This document shows, one piece after another, positions 52,797-63,184 of a DNA stretch of 64,000 nt; the first letter of the stretch is position 1; the number at the start of each line of letters is the position of its first letter. Below the pieces are notes generated by a model, which saw nothing but the letters and a program-made list of their open reading frames with translations, did not search any database and was not told where the DNA came from. The DNA is taken from the NCBI GenBank assembly GCA_963575745.1, contig CAUYUJ010015294.1, positions 635,001-699,000 of the forward strand, written 5' to 3'. The stretch comes from Prorocentrum cordatum (taxonomy: Eukaryota > Sar > Dinophyceae > Prorocentrales > Prorocentraceae). Position numbers and translations under genes: made by a program.

Positions 52797-53850
52797 GACC
52801 TGGACACGTGAAAACACGCGTTTCGCTCAAGACGTTCTCAGCACATCCTCATGCTAGACATCCGCCTGGGCAACCCACGTGCAAACAAACGTCTCGATCG
52901 AGACTTCCTCGACACATCCTCATGCTAGACATCCGCCCGGGCGATCTGGACACGTGAAAACAAGTCTCTGGTTCGAGTCATCCTCAACAAATCCTCATGC
53001 TAGACATCTGTCCGGGCAACTGGAGGCGTGAAACCGAGCGTCTCGCTCGAGACATCCTCAAGACCTGGGTATGTGAAAACAAGCATTTCACTATAACACA
53101 ACAAGCGCCTCGCTCAATACATCCTCACGTGCCAGGAGGGCGCGCCGCGGAACGTCCCAAGGGACGCGCCAGGCCACGTGCCAGGGGACGTGCCATGGGC
53201 ATGCACCGCGGGACGTGCCAACGGGACGCGCTACGGAACGTGCCAAGGGACGTGCCGCGGGACGTGCCGCGCGACGTGCCAGGGGAACTCGCCACGGAAC
53301 GCGCCAAGGAACGTGCCAAAGAGCAATGTTCAGTGTATCGATCTTGATGTACCGTGCCGACGGTTGTGCTGTGCTAGGCCGTGCTGAACTGCGATGTGCC
53401 ATGCCGCGATTGTGCTCTATAGCGTTGTGGATCGAATCCTCTTCGCATCCGAATCCTGACCGAACTGATCTGGTTCTTAAGCTCGAGCTGCTTGAACAAA
53501 TGGTAGCTGCCCTGAGCTGATTGACAAAAGGACATGCTAGGAGGACGCGCCGCGGAACGTCCCAAGGGACGCGCCAGGCGACGTGCCAGGGGACGTGCCA
53601 TGGGCACGCACCGCGGGACGTGCCCACGGGACGCGCTACGGAACGTGCCAATGGACGTGCACCGCGCGATGTGCCAGAAGGGGGTTCGCCACGGGATGTT
53701 CCGCGGAGCGTGCCACGCAATGCTAAAGGTATCGATATTGATGTAACGTGCCGAGGGCTGCGCTGTGCCTGGGCGACCTGGACACGTGAAAACACGCGTT
53801 TCGCTCAAGACGTTCTCAGCACATCCTCATGCTAGACATCCGCCTGGGCA
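52797..53850 (+). repeat. Recent duplication of 45,998-46,975 with permuted order
   Basis: 52,797-53,126 equals 46,647-46,975, and 53,127-53,850 equals 45,998-46,720 (offset 7,130) as far as I can compare by eye. The junction CATCCTCA|CGTGCCAGG at 53,126 joins the end of the source to its beginning. Confidence 0.8.
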
Positions 53851-54205
53851 ACCTGGACACGTGCAACAAGCGTCTCGATCGAGACTTCCTCGACACATCC
53901 TCATGCTAGACATCCGCCTGGGCGACCTGGACACGTGAAAACAAGCCTCTGGTTCGAGACATCCTCAACAAATCCTCATGCTAGACATCTGTCTGGGCAA
54001 CCTGGAGGCGTGAAACCAAGCGTCTCGCTCGAGACATCCTCAAGACCTGGGCACGTGAAAACAAGCATTTCACTTGAGAGATCATCTGAATTCAGGTCCC
54101 CAGGAGAGGACAATCTATAACACAAAACAAGCGTTTCGCTAGAGACATCCTCAACAAAGTATTAAAAACAAGCGCTTCGCTAAGGACATCCTGAAATTTT
54201 ATTTC
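53851..54205 (+). repeat. ACATCCTCATGCTAGACATC units and CGAGACATCC motifs
   Basis: Diverged copy of 46,690-46,960 plus four GAGACATCC/GGACATCC motifs. No gene. Confidence 0.75.
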
Positions 54206-54325
54206 GCCAGCCCTCTTCCCACCCGTTATTTATCGCAAAAGAAATCCGCCAGCCCTCTTCCCGTCAGACCCGGGGGTAAACCCACTAAAAGAGAACCCTG
54301 GGCCGGCGCCCTTTCCGGGAAAAAC
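54205..54325 (+). repeat. R75 block, copy 3
   Basis: CGCCAGCCCTCTTCCCGTCAG, GGGGGTAAACCCACTAAAAG and CCCTTTCCGGGAAAAA. It is preceded by a shorter GCCAGCCCTCTTCCCACCCG copy. Confidence 0.8.
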
Positions 54326-54349
54326 ACGCTGATCCAGCTCTGGACAAAA

Positions 54350-54690
54350 AATGCTAGATACACACCTGTGTGGCCTAGACTTGTTAAAAAAACGTGGTCC
54401 TTGCTCGGGGTAACCATGTTAGTTACCCCCTGGGTAGCCTGGCCACGCAAAAACGTGGGTGCCAGCTCGGGGTGGCCTGGAAACGTAAAACCACGTGGTG
54501 CCAGCTCGGGAAGACTATGTTAGATACCCCCATGGGTGGCCTGGACAGGAGCAAACACGTGGTTCCAGCTCTGGACGACCAAATGAGATATCCCCTGGGT
54601 GGCCTGGACGTATAAAAACACGTGGTTCCAACTCGGGACAACCAAGTTAGATACCCCCTGCGCGGCCTGGATACGCTCAATAATGTCTTC
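54350..54690 (+). repeat. ~61-bp tandem repeat, about five copies
   Basis: GTGGCCTGGA.A.G.AAAAAC, CAGCTCGGGA and TAGATACCCCC at spacings of 57-65 bases. A segment with TTTTCGGCCCCCCGTGCGTTTCCT (54,775) follows, as near 43,955. Confidence 0.8.
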
Positions 54691-54944
54691 CCTAGAGAAA
54701 CTCCCAAAACGCCACCCCCTGTACAGAGCAAGAAAACATTACTTTTCTGTATTAGAACATGTGCTCAGTCAGCGTTTTTCGGCCCCCCGTGCGTTTCCTG
54801 ATAATTCGGCGTTGGGCCCGACGCCATGTTGGATATCCCCCTTGGGCGACCTGGACACGTAAAACATGATGGACCCACGAACCCGGAAAAGGATATGGAC
54901 GTGTGGAGCATGGACACGTTTTCACGATACCCAAGTGGGCGACA

Positions 54945-55045
54945 CCTCACGAGACATTCCACGAGACACCCCACGAAACATTCCACGAGACACCCCACGA
55001 AACATTCCACGAGACACCCCACGAAACATTCCACGAGACACCCTC
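54945..55045 (+). repeat. 24-bp tandem repeat, about four copies
   Basis: CACGAGACACCCCACGAAACATTC units. This is the only place in the window where this unit is seen. Confidence 0.85.
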
Positions 55046-55074
55046 ACGAAACACAAAGATTTCGAGGCCCAGGA

Positions 55075-55400
55075 AAGTTGCTTCCTGGGACCCTCCTGGG
55101 GCCTCCTGGGGCTTCCTGGGGCCTCCTGGGGCTCCTGGGCCCTCCTGGGCTCTCCTGGGTCTTCCTTGGGCCTCTTGGGCCCTCCTGGGCTCTCCTGGGG
55201 CCTCCTGGGGCCTTTCCTGGGCCCTCCTTGGGCCTCCTTGGGCCCCCTGGTGCCTCTTGGGGCCTCCTGGGTCGTCCTGGGCCCTCCTGGGCTCTCCTGG
55301 GCACTCCTGGGGCCTCCTGGGGCCTCTTGGGTTCTCCTGCGGCCTCCTGGGGCCTTTTGGGCCCTCCTTGGGCCTCCTGGGGCTGCGCCAGCGCTCCCAA
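55075..55400 (+). repeat. CTCCTGGGGC array
   Basis: Units of 9-15 bases, (C)CTCCTGGG(GC/CC/TC). The Gly/Pro/Leu/Trp frames are artefacts. Similar stretches are at 58,478-58,690, 60,055-60,250 and 63,380-63,590, each time between a 42-bp and a 73-bp array (except here). Confidence 0.85.
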
Positions 55401-56545
55401 GGCCACGGTCCCATGTAAACTACAATAGATTCGCGCTTTCAAAGCCACGATCCCTCGTAAATTACGCTGCGTCCGCGCTGCCAGGGCCACGATCCCTCGT
55501 AAACTACGCTGCGCCCGCGCTCCCAGGGCCACGATCCCTAGTAAAATTACACTACGTCAGCGCTCCCAGGGCCGCCATCCATCGTAAACTACGCTGCGCC
55601 CGCGCTCCCAAGGCCAAGATCCTTCGTAAATTACGCTGCGCCCGCGCTGCCAGGGCCGCGATCCCTTGTAAATTACGCTACGTCAGCGCTCCCAGGGCAG
55701 CGATCCCTCGTGACTTACGCTGCGTCCGCGCTCCCAGGGTCCCGATCCCTGGTAAATTTCGCTACGTCAGCGCTCCCAGGGCCGCGATCCCTCGTGATTT
55801 ACGCTGCGTCCGCGCTCCCAAGGCTGCGATCACTTGTAAATTACGCTGCGTCCGCGCTCCCAGGGCCACGATCCCTCGTAAAGTATTCTGCGCCCGCGCT
55901 CCCAGGGCCACGATCCATCGAAAATTACGCTACGTCATCGCTCCCAAGGCCGCGATCCCTTCTAAATTATGCTGCGCCCGCGCTCCCAGGGCAACGATCC
56001 CTAGTAAAGTACGCTACGTCAGCGCTCCCAAGGCCGCGATCCCTCGTAAATTACGCTGCGTCCGCGCTGCTAGGGCCACGATCCCTTGTAAATTACGCTG
56101 CGTCCGCGCTCCCAGGGCCACGATCCCTCGTAGATTACGCTACGTCAGCGCTCCCAGGGCCGCGATCCCTCGTAAACTATACTACGTCCGCGCTGCCAGG
56201 GCCACGATCCCTCATAAATTACGCTGCGTCCGCGCTCCCAGGGCCACGATCCCTCGTGACTTACGCTGCGTCCGCGCTCCCAAGGTCCCGATCCCTGTTA
56301 AATTTCGCTACGTCAGCGCTCCCAGGGCCGCGATCCCTCGTAAATGACGCTGCGTCCGCGCTCCCAGGGCTGCATTCACTCGTAAATTACGCTGCGTCCG
56401 CGCTCCCAGGGCCATGATTCCTTGTAAATTACGCTGCGTCCGCGCTCCCAGGGCCACGATCTTCGTGACTTACGCTGCGTCCGCGCTCCCAGGGCCATGA
56501 TTCCTTGTAGATTACGCTGCGCCCGCCCTCCCAGGGCCCTGGGGG
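55400..56545 (+). repeat. 42-bp tandem array, about 27 copies
   Basis: GCGCTCCCAGGGCCACGATC, CCTCGTAAATTACGCTGCGT; exact 42-base steps (GATCCCT at 55,449, 55,491 and 55,533). As 42 is a multiple of three it gives open frames of up to 493 codons, which I reject as genes. Neighbouring units differ at CTGCGT/CTACGT. Confidence 0.95.
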
Positions 56546-56579
56546 CCTCTCCTGGGCCCTCCTACGGAAAATCCAGCAA

Positions 56580-56850
56580 AACAAGCGAATTAGTCGAGAC
56601 ATCCTCAAAATTCCTGCGCGCGGGACGCGGCACGCGCGAGACATCCTCGGATTTCCTGCGCGCGGGGCGCTTTTCCGCGTCGCGGTCGGGGCTCCAGATC
56701 ATGTATTTGTCGAGGATTCTGCGAAAAACGCTCCGCACCTTCTCTTTTGCGAAGGAAAACGGTGGTCTGCGGACCTCGTTTTTTGTCGAGGATCCGAGAT
56801 GGGGGGCGCACTTTCCTCGAGCGGGCACGCACGAAACGCACTTTTTCAAA
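56580..56850 (+). repeat. CGAGACATCC motifs and GCGTCGCGGTCGGGG repeat
   Basis: Two motifs, then the second copy of the 51,665-51,860 segment. It leads straight into the R420 leader at 56,850. Confidence 0.75.
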
Positions 56851-58245
56851 AACATGATCGACCCACGAACCCGGAAAGGAATATAGAAATGTAAGACTTG
56901 GCAACGTTTCAAAAGCACTTGATTGGGCGACAAGCAAATGCAATGCTTAGTGTATCGATGTTGATGTACCGTGCCGAGGGCTGTGCTGTGCTGCGCCGTG
57001 CTGAATTGCGATGTGCCACGTGACGATTGTGCTCTATAGCGTTGTGGATCGAGTCCTCCTTTGCATCCGAGTCCTGACCGAACTGATCTCGATCTTAAGC
57101 TCGAGCTGCCTGAGCACATAGTAGCTGTCCAAGAGCTAATTCACGGGGGGGCATGCCAGGAAGACGCGCCGCGGAACGTTCCAAGGGACGCGTCAGGCGA
57201 CGTGCCAGGGGACGTGCCATGGGGACGCACCGCGGGACGTGCCAAGGGGACGCGCTACGGAACGTGCCAATGGACGTGCCAAGGTACGCACCAAGCGAGG
57301 TGCCAGGGGACGTGCCACGGGGACGCACCGCGGGACGTGCCAAGGGGACGCGCTACGGAACGTGCCAATGGACGTGCCACGGGACGTGCCAGGGAACGCG
57401 CCGCGCGACGTGCCAGGGGGACTCGCCACAGGACACGCCACAAAACGTGCCAATGGACGTGCCAAGTTGCAATGCTGAGTGAATGTATCGATCTTGATGT
57501 ACCGTGCCGAAGGCTGTGCTGTGCTGCGCCGTGCTGAACTGCGATGTGCCATGCCGCGATTGTGCTCTATAGCCTCGTGGATCTAGTCCGCCTTTGCATC
57601 CGAGTCCTGACCGAACTGATCTCGATCTTAAGCTCGAGCTGCCTGAGCACATAGTAGCTGCCCAAGAGCTAATTCACGGGGGGGCATGCTAAGAAGACGC
57701 GCCGCCAAAAGTTCCGAGGGACGCGCCAGGCGACGTGCCAGGGAACGTGCCATGGGAACGCACCGCCGGACGTGCCAAGGGGACGCGCTACGAAACGTGC
57801 CAATGGACGTGCCACGGGACGTGCCAGGGGACGCGCCGCGCGACGTGCCAAGGGGACTCGCCACAGGACGCGCCACGGAACGTGCCAAATTGCAATGCTG
57901 AATGAATGTATCGATCTTGATGTACCGTGCCGAAGGCTGTGCTGTGCTGCGCCGTGCTGAACTGCGATGTGCCATGCCGCGATTGTGCTCTATAGCCTCG
58001 TGGATCGAGTCCTCCATTGCATCCGAGTCCTGACCGAACTGATCTCGATCTTAAGCTCGAGCTGCCTGAGCACATAGTCCACGTAGTAGCTGCCCCAGAG
58101 CTAATTGACAAGGAAACATGCCAGGAAGACGCGCCGCGGAACGTTCCAAGGGACGCGCCAGGCGACGTGCCAGGGGACGTGCCACGGGGACGCACCGCGG
58201 GACGTGCCAAGGGGACGCGCTACAGAACGTGCTGGGGACAAGCGT
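56850..58245 (+). repeat. R420 repeat, three copies with leader
   Basis: Unit starts at 56,952, 57,486 and 57,908. The 12-mer part of the first unit is extended (57,165-57,465) by an internal duplication around CACCAAGCGAGGTGCC, as is the unit at 61,165-61,500. Confidence 0.9.
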
Positions 58246-58254
58246 CGTGTTGGT

Positions 58255-59110
58255 GGCCTGGACACGTAAAAACACGGTGCCAGCTCGGGACAACCATGAG
58301 AGATACCCCCTGGGTGGCCTGGACACGTAAAAACACGTGGTTCCAGCTCGGGACAATCATGTTAGAGATCTCCCTGGGTGGCCTGAGCATGAAATTACAC
58401 TACACCCGCGCTCCCAGGGCCACGATCCCTCGTAAATTACGCTACGTCAGCGCTCCCAGGGCCACGATCCCTCGTAAGGGCTCCTGGGCCCTCCTGGGTC
58501 TTCCTTGGACCTCTTGGGCCCTCCTGGGCTCTCCTGGAGCCTCCTGGAGCTTCTCCTGGGCCCTCCTTGGGCCCCCTGGTGCCTCTTGGAGCCTCCTGGG
58601 TCCTCCTGGGCCCTCCTGGGCTCTCCTGGGCCCTCCTGGGCTCTCCTGAGCTCTCCTGGAGCATCCTGGGCCCTCCTGGGCGAAGTCAAGGTCCGAAAAC
58701 ACATGGAACTTGCCACATTTCCGAAATTCGGTGCCACCCCTCACGCAGGTCGGCGGGGTCAGGATCCGAAAACACAAGGGATTTGCCACATTTCTGGAAT
58801 TCCGCGCCACCCCTCACGCAGATCGGCGGGGTCAGGGTCCAAAAACACAGGGGATTTGCCACATTTCTGGAATTCCGCGCCACCCCTCACGCAGATCGGC
58901 GGGTCAGGGTCCAAAAACAAATAGGATTTGACACATTTCTGGTATTCCGTGCCACACCTCACGCAGATCGGCGGGGTCAAGGTAAAAAAACACATGGGAT
59001 TTCTGCTATTTCCGATCTTATGCAACTTCAAGAATCCAAAACTCCGTTCCCAGCGCCGTTCCGGAGGCCGCGGTACCTCGTTATTTATCGAGCGAACGCG
59101 TTTACCTAGT
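58255..59110 (+). repeat. Composite block 1: 61-bp, 42-bp, CTCCTGGG, 73-bp, ATCGAGCGAACGCG end
   Basis: 61-bp units 58,255-58,390; 42-bp units 58,395-58,480; CTCCTGGG 58,478-58,690; four to five 73-bp units 58,690-58,990 (CACCCCTCACGCAG, TCGGCGGGGTCAGG.TCC, ACACA.GGGATTTG, CACATTTCTGGAATTCC). Then GCAACTTCAAGAATCC, CGTTCCCAGCGCCGTTCCGG and GTTATTTATCGAGCGAACGCG. The same order occurs at 59,850-60,760 and 63,185-64,000. Confidence 0.85.
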
Positions 59111-59372
59111 TTTTTTATCGTTTAAAGTCGATGTCGGAAAAAAATGGACTTCACCTGTAAAATATCGAGGTTTCCTTAAAGGCAGTAAAATTCCAAGAGC
59201 ACAATCTGCGTGAGGGGTGGCGAAAAATGGCATTCGTCCTCACAATTGAAATCCGCCGGCCCCCTTCGACCTCGTAATTTATCGCACAAGAATTCCGCCG
59301 GCCCCCTTCAAGTAAAAACCGGGGGTAAACCAACTAAAAGAGAACCCTAAGCCTAAGCCCTTTCCGGGAAAA
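59111..59372 (+). repeat. Link segment and R75 block, copy 4
   Basis: AAAGTCGATGTCGG..AAAATGGACTTCACCTGTAAAATATC and CCTTAAAGGC.GTAAAATTCCAAGAGCAC (also at 60,770-60,850), then R75 at 59,248-59,372. Confidence 0.75.
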
Positions 59373-59374
59373 AA

Positions 59375-59850
59375 CATGATGGACCCACGAACCCGGAAAG
59401 GAATATAGAAATGTAACGCATGGCAGCGTTTCAAAGACAACTGATTGGGTGACGGGCAAATGCAATGCTGAGTGTATCGATCTTGATGTACCCTGCCGAG
59501 GTCTGTGCTGTGCTGCACCGTGCTGGATTGCGATGTGCCATGCCGTGATTGTGCTCTATAGCGTTGTGAATCGAGTACTCCTTTGCATCCGAGTCCTGAC
59601 CGAACTGATCTGGATCTTAAGCTCGAGCTGCCTGAACACATAGTAGCTGCCCCAGAGCTAATTGACAGGGGGACATGCCAGGCGACGTGCCAGGGGACGT
59701 GCCATGGGGTCGCACCGCGGGACGTGCCAAAGGGACGCGCTACGGAACGTGCCAATGGATGTGCCACGGGATGTGCCAGGGGACGCGCCACGCGACGTGC
59801 CAGGGGGACTCGCCAAGGGACGCCCCACGGAACGTGCCAAGGAACGTGCC
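59375..59850 (+). repeat. R420 repeat, one copy with leader
   Basis: Leader 59,375, unit 59,477. Its 12-mer part joins the 42-bp array without a gap (CCAGGTTGCCAGGGCCGCG at 59,848). Confidence 0.9.
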
Positions 59851-60760
59851 AGGTTGCCAGGGCCGCGATCCCTTGTAAAATTACACTGCGTCCGCGCTCC
59901 CAGGGCTAGGGCCGAGATCCCTTGTAAATTACACTGCGTCCGCGCTCCCAGGGCTACGATCCCTCGTAAATTACACTACACCCGCGCTCCCAGGGCCACG
60001 ATCCCTAGTAAATTACGCTACGTCAGCGCTCCCAGGGCCACGATCCCTCGTAAGGGCTCCTGGGCCCTCCTGGGTCTTCCTTGGACCTCTTGGGCCCTCC
60101 TGGGCTCTCCTGGAGCCTGGAGCTTCTCCTCCCTCTTGGGCCCCCTGGTGCCTCTTGGAGCCTCCTGGGTCCTCCTGGGCCCTCCTGGGCTCTCCTGGGC
60201 CCTCCTGGGCTCTCCTGGGCTCTCCTGGAGCCTCCTGGGCCCTCCTGGGCGAAGTCAAGGTCCGAAAACACATGGGACTTGCCACATTTCTGAAATTCGG
60301 TGCCACCCCTCACGCAGGTCGGCGGGGTCAGGATCCGAAAACACAAGGGATTTGCCACATTTCTGGAATTCCGTGCCACCCCTCACGCAGATCGGCGGGG
60401 TCAGGGTCCAAAAACACATGGGATTTGCCACATTTCTGGAATTCCGCGCCACCCCTCACGCAGATCGGCGGGGTCAGGGTCCAAAAACACATGGGATTTG
60501 ACACATTTCTGGAATTCCGTGCCACACCTCACGCAGATCGGCGGGGTCAAGGTAAAAAAACACATGGGATTTGACACATTTCTGGAATTCCGTGCCACAC
60601 CTCACGCAGATCGGCGGGGTCAGGGTGCAAAAGCACAGGGGATTTCTGCTATTTCCGAACTTATGCAAATTCAAGAATCCCAAACTCCGTTCCCAGCGCC
60701 GTTCCGGAGGCCGCGGTACGTCGGTATTTATCGAGCGAACGCGTTTACATAGTTTTTTTA
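59850..60760 (+). repeat. Composite block 2: 42-bp, CTCCTGGG, 73-bp, ATCGAGCGAACGCG end
   Basis: 42-bp units 59,855-60,050, CTCCTGGG 60,055-60,250, five to six 73-bp units 60,255-60,640 and the same end segment to 60,760. Confidence 0.85.
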
Positions 60761-60869
60761 TCGTTTAAAATCGATGTCGGCCAAAAAGTGGACTTCACCT
60801 GTGAAATATCAAGGTTTCCTTAAAGGCCGTAAAATTCCAAGAGCACGATCTGCGTGAGGGGTGGCGAAC

Positions 60870-62290
60870 ATGATCGACCCACGAACCCGGAAAGGAATGT
60901 AGAAATGTAAGACATGGCAACGTTTCAAAGACACCTGATTGGGCGACGGGCAAATGCAATGCTTAGTGTATCGACCTTGATGTACCGTGCCAAGGGCTGT
61001 GCTGTGCTGTGCCGTGCTGAATTGCGATGTGCCATACCACGAATGTGCTCTATAGCGTTGTGGATCGAGTCCTCCTTTGCATCCGAGTCCTGACCGAACT
61101 GATCTGGATCTTAAGCTCGAGCTGCCTAAGCACATAACTAGTAGCTGCCCCACGGTTGATTGACAAGGGAACATGCCAGGAGGACGCGCCGCAGAACGTC
61201 CCAAGGGACGCGCCAGGCGACGTGCCAGGGGACGTGACATGGGGACGCACCGCGGGACGTGCCAAGGGGACGCGCTACGGAATGTGCCAATGGACGTGCC
61301 ACGGGACGTGCCAAGAGACGCACCAAGCGAGGTGTCAGGGGACGTGCCACGGGGACGCACCGCGGGACGTGCCAAGGGGACGCGCTACGGAACGTGCCAA
61401 TGGACGTGCCACGGGACGTGCCAGGGGACGCGCCGCGCGACGTGCCAGGGGGACTCGCCACAGGACGCGCCACGGAACGTGCCAAAGAACGTGCCAAATT
61501 GCAATGCTGAATGAGTGTATCGATCTTGATGTACCGTGCCGCGGGCTGTGCTGTGCTGCGCCAGGCTGAACTGCGATGTGCCACGTGACGATTGTGCTCT
61601 ATAGCGTTGTGGATCGAGTCCTCCTTTGCATCCGAGTCCTAACCGAACTGATCTGGATCTTAAGCTCGAGCTGCCTGAGCACATAGTAGCTGCCCCAGAG
61701 CTAATTCACGGGGGGGCATGCTAGGAGGACGCGCCGCCGAAAGTTCCAAGGGACGCGCCAGGCGACGTGCCAGGGGACGTGCCATGGGGACGCACCGCGG
61801 GACGTGCCAAGGGGACGCGCTACGGAAGGTGCCAATGCATTATGGACGTGCCACGGGACGTGCCAGGGGACGCGCCGCGCGACGTGCCAGGGGGACTCGC
61901 CACAGGACGCGCCACGGAACGTGCCAAAGAACGTGCCAAGTTGCAATGCTGAGTGAGTGTACCGATCTTGATGTAATGTGCCGAGGGCTGTGTTGTGCTG
62001 CGCCGTGCTGAACTGCGATGTGCCATGCCGCGATTGTGCTCTACCGCATTGTGGATCGAGTCCTCCGTTGCATCCGAGTCCTGGCCGAACTGATCTGGAT
62101 CTTGAGCTCGAGCTGCCTGAGCACATAGTCCACGCAGTAGCTGCCGCAGAGCTAATTGACAAGGAAACATGCCAGGAAGACGCGCCGCGGAACGTTCCAA
62201 GGGACGCGCCAGGCGACGTGCCAGGGGACGTGCCACGGGGACGCACCGCGAGACGTGCCAAGGGGACGCGCTACAGAACGTGCTGGGGAC
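60870..62290 (+). repeat. R420 repeat, three copies with leader
   Basis: Unit starts at 60,968, 61,519 and 61,961 (GTACCGATCTTGATGTAATG). The last ends in ACAGAACGTGCTGGGGACAAG like the unit ending at 58,245, and the 61-bp array follows in both cases. Confidence 0.9.
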
Positions 62291-62304
62291 AAGCGTCGTG
62301 TTGG

Positions 62305-62500
62305 TGGCCTGGAAACGTAAAAACACGGTGCCAGCTCGGGACAACCATGAGAGATACCCCCTGGGTGGCCTGGACACGTAAAACACGTGGTTCCAGCTCG
62401 GGGCAATCATGTTAGAGATCTCCGTGGGTGGCCTGAGCATGAAAAAACACGTGGTTCCAGCTCGGGACAGCCATGTTAGATACCCCTCTGCGTGACTTGG
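62305..62500 (+). repeat. ~61-bp tandem repeat, three to four copies
   Basis: Near copy of 43,625-43,850, including the following GATACGCTGAATTCGCGCTCC and GACATCCTC.CAA.GTCTTCCCTGG. Confidence 0.85.
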
Positions 62501-63010
62501 ATACGCTGAATTCGCGCTCCCGCTCGAGACATCCTCACAACGTCTTCCCTGGAGAGACCCCCAAAGCGCACCCCCCTGTTCAGAGCAAGAAGCCATCACT
62601 TTTCCTCATAATTCGGCGTTGGGCCCGACGCCATGTTAGATACCCCAACTCTGCAAAACCAGCGTTTCGCTCGAGACATCCTCAACAAATTCTGAAGCGT
62701 TTCGCTCGAGACATCCTCAACAAATTATGAAAAACAAGCGTTTCGCTCGAGACATCCTGTCAAAATCCCAAGAAATCTAAATTCCTGCGCGCGGAACGCG
62801 GCACGCGCGAGACATCCTCAGAATTCCTGCGCGAGGGGCGCTTTTCCGTGTCGCGGTCGGCTCTGCAAAACCAGCGTTTCGCTCGAGACATCCTAAACAA
62901 ATTCTGAAACCAAGCGTTTCGCTCGAGACATCCCCAACTCTGCAAAACCAGCGTTTCGCTCGAGACATCCTCAACAAAGTCTGAAAAACAAGCGTTTCGC
63001 TAGGGACATC
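62500..63010 (+). repeat. CGAGACATCC-punctuated mosaic, block 3
   Basis: About nine motifs (TTTCGCTCGAGACATCC and variants) between 62,524 and 63,010 with spacings of 28-60 bases. Confidence 0.85.
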
Positions 63011-63011
63011 C

Positions 63012-63148
63012 TCCAAAATAATTCCGCCGGCCCTACTCCCGCACGTAATTTATCGCAGAATAATTTCGCCGGCCCTACAGCCGTCGAAAACGGCGGGTAA
63101 ACCCACTAAAAGAAAACCCTGGGCTCGAGCCCTTTCCGGGAAAAACAA
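63012..63148 (+). repeat. R75 block, copy 5
   Basis: GCCGGCCCTA, GGGTAAACCCACTAAAAG, AAACCCTGGGC and CCCTTTCCGGGAAAAA. Confidence 0.8.
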
Positions 63149-63184
63149 ACATTTTGCTCGAGACATCCTGCCAAAATTCAAAGG

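Noticed and set aside
54866-56347. 493-codon plus-strand frame with 14-residue repeats
   Set aside because: It is the 42-bp array in translation. All frames that avoid the TAA in the unit stay open, and there is no start context or non-repeat domain.
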